From positions 1-21,929 of the forward strand of contig JAGLML010000004.1 in the NCBI GenBank assembly GCA_023140035.1: 21,929 bases of DNA, in the 5' to 3' direction. The translations under genes and the position numbers were made by a program. This document shows, piece by piece, positions 8,109 to 15,325 of this stretch. The notes under the pieces were generated by a model. The model did no database searches. It worked only from the letters and a program-made list of their open reading frames with translations, and was not told the origin of the DNA. Origin of the DNA: Thermoplasmatales archaeon. Lineage in GTDB: Archaea > Thermoplasmatota > E2 > DHVEG-1. Position 1 is the stretch's first letter. Every line of letters starts with the position of its first letter.

Positions 8109-8500
8109 CGTTTCACATTCTTCCTAACGAATTCAACAATGTCTTCTATGCGGGTACCGGGTCCAAAAACACCAGCAATACCTGCTTTCTTCAGCTTAGG
8201 TATGTCTTCTTCAGGGATGACGCCGCCACCTACGACCAAGACATCTTCCATATCCTTCCCTTTTAAAAGTCTAGTAACATCCATAAACAAGGTCATATGT
8301 GCTCCAGACAACAGACTAAGACCAATAACATCAACATCCTCTTGAACTGCAGTTTTCACAATCATATCAGCAGTCTGATGCAGACCAGTATACACCACTT
8401 CCATACCAGCATCACGTAAAGCACGGGCAACAATTTTAGCGCCACGGTCATGACCGTCAAGACCAGGCTTTGCTATCAGCACTCTAATCTTTCGTTCCAT
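8105..8500 (-). CDS. B12-binding small subunit of acyl-CoA mutase
   Basis: The protein has 131 residues and is a free-standing cobalamin-binding Rossmann domain. DGHDRG (15-20) is the DxHxxG motif whose His17 becomes the lower cobalt ligand. LSLLSGAHM (SxL) and VGGGVIP (GG) are the two other B12-binding signatures. It docks on the catalytic subunit encoded just upstream (15-base gap). Separate large and small subunits are the usual arrangement in archaeal methylmalonyl-CoA mutases and in isobutyryl-CoA mutases of the IcmA/IcmB type. Which of these it serves depends on the large subunit, whose specificity residues point to the latter. GGAGGATGATTTGTT precedes the ATG. The stop overlaps the MeaB start. 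Confidence 0.93.
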   Translation of the reverse strand: MERKIRVLIAKPGLDGHDRGAKIVARALRDAGMEVVYTGLHQTADMIVKTAVQEDVDVIGLSLLSGAHMTLFMDVTRLLKGKDMEDVLVVGGGVIPEEDIPKLKKAGIAGVFGPGTRIEDIVEFVRKNVKR

Positions 8501-8515
8501 AACAAATCATCCTCC

Positions 8516-10192
8516 TTAATATATTGCAGGTTCTTTATATTCTCCAAAAACCTCCCTTAGAACGTCACATGTTTCACCTAAAGTAGCATAGGAATGAACA
8601 CAATCAAGGATATAAGGCATAAGATTCTCATCTCCCTCAGCTGCTTTTCTAAGACGTTTAAGATTTCTATCAAACTTTGATTGATTCCGATCCTTACGAA
8701 GTTTCTTTAATCTATTTATTTGACGGTGTTCCCCTTTTTCATCCATCTCCAAAATTGGAATGGATAATTCTTCGTCCATCTTGTACTGGTTAACACCAAC
8801 AATCGTACGTTCTTTTTTATCAATCTCCTTCTGATATTTATATGCACTTTCAGCTATTTCGCGTTGAAAAAAACCATTTTCAATTGCTGGAATAACACCA
8901 CCGAACCGTTTGACCTTATCAAAATACTTGTAAGTTTCTTCCTCTATCTTATCAGTAAGCCATTCAATATAATATGAGCCGCCTAATGGATCAATAGTAT
9001 CTGTTACTCCGCTCTCCTCAGCTATTATTTGTTGAGTTCTTAGAGCAATTCTTGCCGCTTTTTCAGATGGGAGCGCTAATGCCTCATCCATTGAGTTCGT
9101 ATGCAGAGATTGTGTACCACCTAGAACCGCTGCAAGAGCCTGCATTGTCACACGTACAATATTAATTTCAGGCTGTTGAGCAGTGAGAGAACATCCGGCA
9201 GTCTGGGTATGAAAACGCATAAGAAGAGAACGGTCTTTTTTTGCTCCCAATTTTTTCAGTTCTTTAGCCCAAATCCTACGAGCGGCACGATATTTTGCAA
9301 TCTCTTCAAAAAAATCACTATGTGCATTAAAGAAAAAACTTAATCTTGGTGCAAACTCATCGATTAAAAGACCTCGCTCCATCGCAGATTTCACATATTC
9401 CAGTCCATCTCCTAATGTAAACGCAAGTTCCTGGATGGCTGTTGAACCTGCTTCTCGGATATGATATCCACTAATACTAATCGTATTCCAGCGCGGAACC
9501 TGTTTAAATCCATATTCAAATGTATCAACAATCAAACGCATAGAAGGCTCTGGCGGGAAAATAAACGACTTCTGAGCAATATACTCTTTCAAAATGTCAT
9601 TTTGAATGGTTCCACCAATCGCATTCTTACTAATGCCACGATTTTCAGCATTTGCGATATAGAATCCCCATACTATTGCAGCAGGTCCATTGATCGTCAT
9701 AGAGGTTGTTACCTTATCAATTGGGATATCACTAAACAAAATCTCCATATCTTGAAGAGAAGAAATCGCAACACCACATTTGCCAAACTCACCACGAGCA
9801 AGTGGGTTATCAGTATCATAGCCATACAATGTTGGATAATCAAACGCCACACTCAGACCAGTCTCGCCATGTTCCAACAAATATTTGTACCGCTGGTTGG
9901 TCTCCTCTGCACTACCAAACCCAGCAAATTGGCGCATCGTCCACAAACGACCACGATACATTGTTGAGTAAACACCACGAAGAAACGGATAACCCCCTGG
10001 AAAACCCATGTCTTTAATATAATCCAGATGTGCAATGTCCTCTGGAGTGTAGACATTCTTAATCTTAGTAGCTGACAAGTTTTCAAATTTATTCTTACGC
10101 TCAGGGCACTCTTTTGCCATATTTGAATAACAGTTTTCTTCCCAGTCAACTCGTTTATCTCTTATTTTGTTTAATTCTCTTTTTTCATACAT
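8516..10192 (-). CDS. B12-dependent acyl-CoA mutase large subunit (MCM family, isobutyryl-CoA-mutase-like)
   Basis: The chain has 558 residues and comprises the TIM barrel and linker without a B12 domain. It performs the radical carbon-skeleton rearrangement of an acyl-CoA using adenosylcobalamin on the small subunit. RGRLWTMRQFAGFGSAEETN (80-99), AFDYPTLYGYD, TIQNDILKEY, FPPEPSMR and SISGYHIREAG with Tyr243/His244 are the family signatures. Numbering runs in register with Propionibacterium methylmalonyl-CoA mutase. Its specificity residues Tyr89 and Arg207 are replaced by Phe89 (RQFAGFG) and Gln207 (IAQKSFIF). Phe/Gln is the pair known from isobutyryl-CoA mutase (Phe80/Gln198 there). Automatic annotation will call this methylmalonyl-CoA mutase; the visible residues suggest butyryl/isobutyryl-CoA or a similar substrate lacking the free carboxylate. 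It is the second gene of the adenosyltransferase-mutase-MeaB operon, 16 bases after the adenosyltransferase. GAGAGGAC precedes the ATG. Confidence 0.9.
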   Translation of the reverse strand: MYEKRELNKIRDKRVDWEENCYSNMAKECPERKNKFENLSATKIKNVYTPEDIAHLDYIKDMGFPGGYPFLRGVYSTMYRGRLWTMRQFAGFGSAEETNQRYKYLLEHGETGLSVAFDYPTLYGYDTDNPLARGEFGKCGVAISSLQDMEILFSDIPIDKVTTSMTINGPAAIVWGFYIANAENRGISKNAIGGTIQNDILKEYIAQKSFIFPPEPSMRLIVDTFEYGFKQVPRWNTISISGYHIREAGSTAIQELAFTLGDGLEYVKSAMERGLLIDEFAPRLSFFFNAHSDFFEEIAKYRAARRIWAKELKKLGAKKDRSLLMRFHTQTAGCSLTAQQPEINIVRVTMQALAAVLGGTQSLHTNSMDEALALPSEKAARIALRTQQIIAEESGVTDTIDPLGGSYYIEWLTDKIEEETYKYFDKVKRFGGVIPAIENGFFQREIAESAYKYQKEIDKKERTIVGVNQYKMDEELSIPILEMDEKGEHRQINRLKKLRKDRNQSKFDRNLKRLRKAAEGDENLMPYILDCVHSYATLGETCDVLREVFGEYKEPAIY

Positions 10193-10208
10193 ATAAGAGT
10201 CCTCTCAC

Positions 10209-10733
10209 TTAGTAGTCAACGCCTTTACGGGCTAACACCCCTTTCTGATAAGGATGTTTTATCTCAAGCATCTCGGTAACGAGATCTGCAATCTTTGATA
10301 ACTCAGGATGGGCATACCTGCCGGTTAATACTAGTTCAACTTTTTCTGGTTTTTCCTCAATCAGTTTCAGCACATCCTCTATTGATATAAGACTATAGTC
10401 GATGGCAACGTTTATTTCATCGAGGATAACCATATCATATTTTCCATTTTTTACGATTTCCTGGGCATGTGCAAAACCTTCTCGTGCGAGATCAATGTCA
10501 ATCTGCTCGGGGTTTTCTTTGGATACAAATTCATCACGACCATATTGAACAATGGTAAAGTTAGGAAGATGTTCCACAGAATCCAACTCACTGTATCTTC
10601 GTCCTTTCATAAACTGAATCATGTATACTTTAAAACCAGCGCCAGTAGCCCGCAAACCCAAGCCTAGTGCAGATGTTGTTTTACCTTTTCCAGAACCAGC
10701 ATATACATGAATGTAGCCTTTTTTCAATGACAT
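10209..10733 (-). CDS. cobO: Cob(I)alamin adenosyltransferase (CobA/CobO/BtuR type)
   Basis: The protein has 174 residues and is a P-loop enzyme that transfers the adenosyl group of ATP to cob(I)alamin, making the coenzyme needed by the downstream mutase. The Walker A is GSGKGKTTSALG (13-24), characteristic of the CobA/BtuR family. Also conserved are the MIQFMKG segment, DMVILDEINVA (Walker B, about 119-129), LVLTGRYAHPEL and the C-terminal MLEIKHPYQKGVLARKGVDY. It is somewhat shorter at the N-terminus than the approximately 196-residue enterobacterial enzyme, which has an extra cap helix. As the first gene of the mutase operon it supplies cofactor in step with the apoenzyme. The minus-strand promoter should lie in the AT-rich block at about 10793-10840, shared divergently with the integrase. 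No strong ribosome binding site is seen before its ATG. Confidence 0.92.
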   Translation of the reverse strand: MSLKKGYIHVYAGSGKGKTTSALGLGLRATGAGFKVYMIQFMKGRRYSELDSVEHLPNFTIVQYGRDEFVSKENPEQIDIDLAREGFAHAQEIVKNGKYDMVILDEINVAIDYSLISIEDVLKLIEEKPEKVELVLTGRYAHPELSKIADLVTEMLEIKHPYQKGVLARKGVDY

Positions 10734-10783
10734 ATTGTAGCCCTTTAATTAGTTAGTTTGTTATATTTCTTTCTTTCACTAGG

Positions 10784-10838
10784 TTATAGAAAGGTTTATT
10801 TTTGCTAAACTTAATTATAGAAAGGTTTATAAATATAG
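10784..10838. promoter_or_regulatory. Divergent promoter region with twin 16-bp repeat
   Basis: TTATAGAAAGGTTTAT occurs at 10784-10799 and again at 10815-10830, 31 bases apart or about three helical turns. The second copy runs into TTTATAAATATA (10827-10838), a good archaeal TATA box about 30 bases before the integrase start region. On the opposite strand AT-rich TATA-like stretches face the adenosyltransferase gene. The twin repeat may be an operator, or the remnant of a junction made when the element integrated. Confidence 0.5.
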
Positions 10839-10868
10839 GAGTTATTACGAATATTGGTGATTAGAAAT

Positions 10869-12125
10869 ATGGCAAATAGAGTCACAGGAAAATTATGGAA
10901 TGGAGTAAGCGACTCCAATAAGGCAACTCTATTGTTGTACCAAGACTACAGGTTGAATGTACAGAAGAAATCAAAACAGACAGTGAAGAATGAATCAAAC
11001 ACTTTAAGGAAATTAGCTAGATTTCATGGAAAACAAGATTTCAAAAACATAACTGAACAGGAGATTCAATCCTTTTTTGGAAACTCAGATATTGTGCAGA
11101 GCAACAGAAGTCGTGATTTATACGGTGCTCATATTATAAAATTCTACAACTGGTTACTAAAACTTAAAAGGAAACGAAGACCACCTTTTATGGACTGGTT
11201 TGAATACCAAAATGAGGCACAGAGACAAAAGGAAATAGACCCAAACAAGAAAGAAAAACAGTTTATTACTAGAGACGAATATGATTTGCTTATCAAATGG
11301 ACTGCTGATACTCAAGAGAAAGCATTATGGGAAGCACTTTACTTATCTGGTGCTAGACCTAGTGAAATATGCAGTATGCGAATAGATAGTGTAAGAGAAC
11401 TCGAGAATGGATATGAAATAACTGCCTATGATTCTAAAACAAGACCACGCAATATTCCACTCTCAGAGCACCCTGAACACCTTTTAAGATGGGTAAGAAA
11501 TCATCCCTATCGAAACAGAATGAAACACCCCCTATGGCTGTCTCAATCCAATAGAAAACAAAATAATCCGATGGTGGCGGATGCGATTAATTTCAAGTTA
11601 AAGAAAGCAATCAAACGTACTGGGATTAAGACTACACTCACTCCACACTGTTTTAGAAGGACAAGGGCAACAATTATGTTCACTCAAAAGAGTAAGGATG
11701 GTGGACTTATCTATACTGATAAGGAGATATCACTGCATTTTGGATGGCAAATTGGTTCAGTTCCACTCAGACGTGCTGAATATGACCTTACTGACCAAGA
11801 AGACCTCAGAAAAAAGGTATTCGGTAGTGTTGAAAAAGCACCAAGTTATGAAGTAATCAAAGTGCAGAAAGAAAAATATGAAAAGAAAATTAATGAGATA
11901 GACAAAGTCAATATTCACCTATCAAACAGACTAAAAGAACTAGAACACAAAATGGATGATATGGTTCACAACAGAGAGCAGGGACTGGAGAAAGCAGAAA
12001 GAACAGATATAACCCATAAGGAATACACCAAAGAGTACGCCAAAGCTAATCCTAAAGAATACCAAAAATTAATCAAACAAGTAAAGCTACTAAACGAAAA
12101 ATTGGGCATTACTACGGTCTCATAA
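10869..12125 (+). CDS. Tyrosine recombinase/integrase of the mobile element
   Basis: The protein has 418 residues. An N-terminal SAM-like core-binding domain (about 15-100) is followed by a catalytic domain (about 130-310) with the tyrosine-recombinase set: Arg163 in SGARPSE, Lys190 in YDSKTRP, His260 and Arg263 in TPHCFRRT, His290 in LHFGW and nucleophile Tyr305 in RRAEYDLT. A charged coiled-coil-like tail (about 325-418) is extra relative to XerCD and is common in archaeal element integrases. It should catalyse site-specific integration and excision. The frame opens with TTG at 10854 and GTG at 10857. I chose ATG 10869 because GGTGATT lies 7 bases upstream and the TATA box at 10827-10838 predicts a transcript start near 10860. 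A leaderless GTG start remains possible. It sits at the edge of the accessory region beside the metabolic operon. Confidence 0.9.
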   Translation: MANRVTGKLWNGVSDSNKATLLLYQDYRLNVQKKSKQTVKNESNTLRKLARFHGKQDFKNITEQEIQSFFGNSDIVQSNRSRDLYGAHIIKFYNWLLKLKRKRRPPFMDWFEYQNEAQRQKEIDPNKKEKQFITRDEYDLLIKWTADTQEKALWEALYLSGARPSEICSMRIDSVRELENGYEITAYDSKTRPRNIPLSEHPEHLLRWVRNHPYRNRMKHPLWLSQSNRKQNNPMVADAINFKLKKAIKRTGIKTTLTPHCFRRTRATIMFTQKSKDGGLIYTDKEISLHFGWQIGSVPLRRAEYDLTDQEDLRKKVFGSVEKAPSYEVIKVQKEKYEKKINEIDKVNIHLSNRLKELEHKMDDMVHNREQGLEKAERTDITHKEYTKEYAKANPKEYQKLIKQVKLLNEKLGITTVS

Positions 12126-12298
12126 CATCTATATTCCATCTCAGATGATTCTTAGCCAACGATTGTAGGAATGTAGATAATATTAGTTGTGACACCACTA
12201 AGACCTTTCATTTTTGTTAATTCGTGCTAAAATTATTAGCATCGGAAAACAAACACAAGATTTATTATGGCGGAATCTCATTTTTTTTTTGTATAGCT

Positions 12299-13027
12299 AT
12301 GAGTATTGAAGTTCTTCCTCAAGAGGGTCAAGAGCCTATACGTGAACATATTGAGGTGGTATTGAACAAGCTACCAACTCCTATAAAAGAGGGCATCTGT
12401 AAGAACTGTCTGATAATCCTAACGGGAACCGAACATGGACAGCATCTTGGAAGAACAGACAAAGATATCATAATCCTCGACTGGTATGCGATGAAGGTCG
12501 AACAACTTCACTGGAAGCAAATCCGCCATATCATTGCTCATGAGTTTGCTCATTATATCTTAGAACAAAAACATATGGATTTAACCAGGGCAGAGCAGGA
12601 AGTATTAGGGGTTGACCATGAAAAACAAGTAGATGATTTAGTAGCAGACGATTTAGCTTTACGATGGGGATTTCCTAATGTTAAGATAGAATTAAAAACT
12701 TCTCCGCAAATACGTGGAATTTCTGGAAGACTTCAACGAAAGATTATTGATTATATCGAAGAACGGAGAGAAGCTTTTAGAGAAGAAATTTCAAAGGCGT
12801 TAGCTGACCCGAATAAAAAATATCCGTCTGAAAGAAGTAAAATACAGGAATCAATAAGAAGTTTAGTGGATGATAAAGTTCTTCTTGAGGGAAGAACAAA
12901 TAAAAATCTACTTGGAATGCTGGACTCTGAATATCCTGCTAAGTATCCAAAACCAAAACCTATTCGCATAAACAAAAAACATCCACGCTATAAACAGTAT
13001 TGTATATGGAAGAAATATAGGTTTTAA
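12299..13027 (+). CDS. HExxH zinc metallopeptidase-like protein
   Basis: The protein has 242 residues from ATG 12299. HIIAHEFAHYILEQ contains the zincin motif HEFAH (His81, Glu82, His85), and VDDLVADDLALRWGF (about 107-121) is placed to give the third metal ligand (Asp/Glu), as in ImmA/IrrE-like and related gluzincins. CKNC (35-38) is a possible extra metal or disulfide site. The C-terminal half is helical and highly charged. In conjugative and phage elements such peptidases (for example ImmA of ICEBs1) cleave the element's repressor, so a similar regulatory role beside the integrase is possible, though unproven. An earlier in-frame GTG (12224) would add 25 residues encoding a stretch through a T10 tract. 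TATTATGG at about 12262 fits a promoter for the later ATG better. Confidence 0.65.
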   Translation: MSIEVLPQEGQEPIREHIEVVLNKLPTPIKEGICKNCLIILTGTEHGQHLGRTDKDIIILDWYAMKVEQLHWKQIRHIIAHEFAHYILEQKHMDLTRAEQEVLGVDHEKQVDDLVADDLALRWGFPNVKIELKTSPQIRGISGRLQRKIIDYIEERREAFREEISKALADPNKKYPSERSKIQESIRSLVDDKVLLEGRTNKNLLGMLDSEYPAKYPKPKPIRINKKHPRYKQYCIWKKYRF

Positions 13028-13170
13028 TGCGGTTTCCTGTGTTGCACACAATTTAGTTATATCAAAATTGGTTACTGTTAATAAAAAGAAAATTGCCCTT
13101 GTTTTGAGCAAAATGCTAGGACTTACATCCTTAGCGTTAGCTCTATCAAGTGGCAAAGGAGAAATGAAAT
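13028..13170 (+). promoter_or_regulatory. Short intergenic leader
   Basis: This 143-base gap is AT-rich, with TTTAGTTATATCAAAA (about 13052-13067) as a weak TATA candidate for the downstream genes. AAAGGAGAAATG just before 13171 is a ribosome binding site. A 22-codon frame starting at ATG 13115 has no such site and is not called. Confidence 0.3.
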
Positions 13171-13272
13171 ATGAAAAATAAAACCAACAACAAACAGGCA
13201 GGTAGATACATCCCTCTAAAGGGAAAGAGACGCAAAATCTTCGACCAAAACGGACGCTTAATCATCCGTTGA
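13171..13272 (+). CDS. 33-residue basic peptide, unknown function
   Basis: This is a short frame of 33 residues (MKNKTNNKQAG...RLIIR), rich in Lys and Arg (10 of 33), with no hydrophobic segment. AAAGGAG lies 9 bases before its ATG, and its TGA merges with the GAGGAGG that serves the ParB-like gene. It is therefore probably translated and coupled to that gene. A nucleic-acid-binding peptide, or a leader peptide that exposes the next ribosome binding site, are both possible. No homologue is recognised. Confidence 0.45.
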   Translation: MKNKTNNKQAGRYIPLKGKRRKIFDQNGRLIIR

Positions 13273-13287
13273 GGAGGAAAATAAAAT

Positions 13288-14361
13288 ATGACAAAACAAA
13301 AAAACGATATAAAAATTGAAGCTGGTGACAAACCAAAAAAAATCAACATCGATGATATCGTAATCAATCCTGAGTTAATGCCACGGGAAGAGCTTGATAA
13401 AACTCTCGTGGAAACCTACGCTGAGAACGTCGATGCATTGCCACCGATTATATTGAACCAAGAGGATGTTCTTATTGATGGATGGCATCGCCTGGAAGCC
13501 CACAAATTAAAGGGATTAAAAGAAATTGAGTACATCCTCAAAAAAACCAAAGACGACAAGGAGATTATGGAAGAAGCAGTAAAGGCAAATGCTACACATG
13601 GAAAGCAACTCTCAATGAAGGAAAAAAAGAAAACAGCAATACGTTTATTTGACGCATCAGATGGCAATCCAGATTACAAAAAACACCTCCTCAGTATTTT
13701 TGGAGTATCAAAATCTACACTGTACAAATGGATTGAAGACATTGCGAAAGAGAAGGAAGAGTTATTCAAAGACGACATAATCAACACCTATCTTCAAGCC
13801 GAATTAACAGAAGAACAAGTGGCAGAAAAATACAACGTCGCTCAATCTACCGTTAGTAAGATTGTTAACGATTTAGCGAAAAGTCTAAATTCGGAAAAAT
13901 CAATAAATGAAGAAATTTTTGATTCTAACATCTGGGAAATAAACACTGCAAATAGCTTTGATGAAAGTGATATGTGCTATAATGAAACAGCTCTGAATAC
14001 GAACATACTCTACAGATATACAAAACCCTTTGACATCGTATACATACCAACTGAAACCACAATGCTTGATTCCTGTAAGAAATGGCTTCGTAGGTATTTT
14101 ACAGGAGATGAGATGGTTGCCAAACCTCACCTTGCAGCCCTGGATTACAACAAAGATTTTAAGAAAGATATATCACGGATTCGAACTAGGATGAAAGAAG
14201 GTCACATTATTATTAAATGCAACAATCTCCAGGAGGACACTACAGTTTTTACAATGATGGAAAAGCAGGGAATGTCATTGCTTAATCGCATCATCATCCC
14301 CAAGCTTAAATCGTCCTTCGAAGACGGATACGAATCATTACTTGTGTATAAGGTGAAGTAA
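13288..14361 (+). CDS. ParB-like protein with HTH and degenerate methyltransferase-like tail
   Basis: The protein has 357 residues. The N-terminal ParB/sulfiredoxin-like domain (about 15-105) includes LIDGWHRLEAH (62-72); ParB domains have GxxR in this place, here with His67-Arg68. Two helix-turn-helix segments follow: SIFGVSKSTLYKWI (136-149) and TEEQVAEKYNVAQSTVSKI (174-192). The tail (about 212-357) reads like the archaeal methylases often fused to ParB. NIWEI, NTNILYRYTKPFDIVYIP and LDSCKKWLRRYF line up with IWxF, NLLxYYTExxDLVxDP and DVCKxxGRRY, and RIIIPKL lines up with RIxxP. The SAM-binding DPxxGxGTT is replaced by IPTETT, and no DPPY is present, so methylation is unlikely. It is probably a DNA-binding partition or replication-initiation factor of the element. 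GAGGAGG precedes the ATG. Confidence 0.75.
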   Translation: MTKQKNDIKIEAGDKPKKINIDDIVINPELMPREELDKTLVETYAENVDALPPIILNQEDVLIDGWHRLEAHKLKGLKEIEYILKKTKDDKEIMEEAVKANATHGKQLSMKEKKKTAIRLFDASDGNPDYKKHLLSIFGVSKSTLYKWIEDIAKEKEELFKDDIINTYLQAELTEEQVAEKYNVAQSTVSKIVNDLAKSLNSEKSINEEIFDSNIWEINTANSFDESDMCYNETALNTNILYRYTKPFDIVYIPTETTMLDSCKKWLRRYFTGDEMVAKPHLAALDYNKDFKKDISRIRTRMKEGHIIIKCNNLQEDTTVFTMMEKQGMSLLNRIIIPKLKSSFEDGYESLLVYKVK

Positions 14362-14363
14362 CA

Positions 14364-15209
14364 TTGACATCTTTTTCACTTGAAAAACAACAGTTAATGT
14401 GGTTGCTGAAAGTCCTTTCATTTGGAGCAAGGCAACCCGTAACTATCTCTATTAAAAAAGGGAAACTTACATCAAAACACTTTACAAAGGATAAAACGGG
14501 TTACAAAATACTTGTTTTCAAGACACCATTTTTCAAAGCAATCGAAGGTGAGGAATATTTTAATGTTGACACTATTGAACTACTAAAATACATCCAACGG
14601 GGATCCAAATACTGTGGCGAAAAGGACAAAATGACTTTTACTATCGACCACCTAAATGATAGATTTAGCATCTCCTCATCAAAAGGAAACTCTATTGGAA
14701 CAAGTTGTTTCTTCCCAATACAAACAATCCCAGGACAGTACCAGGAAAAGTTTTTGTCTTTGTCTTTTCAAAATGGCTATCCAATATATCATGGTGCGAA
14801 ACTGGATACTCATATCTTAGTAAATTCCAGAGACCTCAAGGATTTTTCAAGATGTATAAAGAATGGGGAAGTTGCTGAGTTTGAACTGAAGAATAGAAAA
14901 TTTAACTTGCATATCTGGGAAAGCGAAGGAGGAGATTATCATATAACACCCCGTTTTCAAGTAAGAAACGGTGATAAACTCTCAATAAAGTTTTATCCTC
15001 CCAAGAAAGAATTACAAATGTTCAAAAGCTCGAAGGGTTCTGGCTCCCTGAAGAAAGAATTAAAAAAGTTCAAAAGTCTGGAGGATTCCTTCATCCACCT
15101 ACTCCACATACACATATATGCTAGGAATGATTGCCCCATTTGGTTTTGTGAAGATACAGATGAGTACGCTCTTGGTATTCTCCAAGGAATACAATCAACA
15201 CAAGAATAA
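14364..15209 (+). CDS. Divergent PCNA-like sliding clamp (putative)
   Basis: The protein has 281 residues, close to archaeal PCNA (about 245-250) plus extensions. EYFNVDTIELLKYIQRG (64-80) followed by KDKMTFTIDHLNDRFSIS (88-105) matches the pattern of PCNA domain 1 (F-x-V-D...LLK-x-L...D-x-V-x-x-x-I). THILVNSRDLKDF...AEFELKNRKFNLHI (149-184) matches the start of domain 2. IHIYARNDCPIWFCED near the C-terminus resembles the strand that precedes the PIP-binding pocket. A Lys/Ser-rich insertion occupies about 213-238. If correct, it would tether the element's replication proteins to DNA; this is inference from pattern only. It starts at TTG, supported by AAGGTGA 7 bases upstream and overlapping the end of the ParB-like gene two bases before. 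The first ATG (14397) would remove the first strand. Alternative: an unrelated beta-rich element protein. Confidence 0.5.
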   Translation: MTSFSLEKQQLMWLLKVLSFGARQPVTISIKKGKLTSKHFTKDKTGYKILVFKTPFFKAIEGEEYFNVDTIELLKYIQRGSKYCGEKDKMTFTIDHLNDRFSISSSKGNSIGTSCFFPIQTIPGQYQEKFLSLSFQNGYPIYHGAKLDTHILVNSRDLKDFSRCIKNGEVAEFELKNRKFNLHIWESEGGDYHITPRFQVRNGDKLSIKFYPPKKELQMFKSSKGSGSLKKELKKFKSLEDSFIHLLHIHIYARNDCPIWFCEDTDEYALGILQGIQSTQE

Positions 15210-15212
15210 GTC

Positions 15213-15218
15213 TTTTTT
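15213..15218 (+). terminator. Oligo-T terminator
   Basis: A T6 run within TCTTTTTTCTTCC begins four bases after the stop of the clamp-like gene and precedes a 100-base gap. It may end or attenuate the ParB-clamp transcript. Confidence 0.4.
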
Positions 15219-15325
15219 CTTCCAAAAATTTATTTCCTTTCTGAAATTTTAATCGAAAAGCATGTATGTTAGTTAGCGATATAGAAACCATTGTTTTCCA
15301 AGCGGTGGTGAGGAGAAGTGAATGA

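Noticed and set aside
9461..9967. Plus-strand open frame within the mutase large subunit
   Set aside because: It is antisense to conserved catalytic segments, with no ribosome binding site or motif.
10740..10868. tRNA-type attachment site expected beside an integrase
   Set aside because: No tRNA gene or 3' tRNA fragment is visible here. The insertion point remains unknown.
13115..13183. Possible 22-codon frame before the basic peptide
   Set aside because: It has no ribosome binding site at its ATG and overlaps the better-supported frame at 13171.
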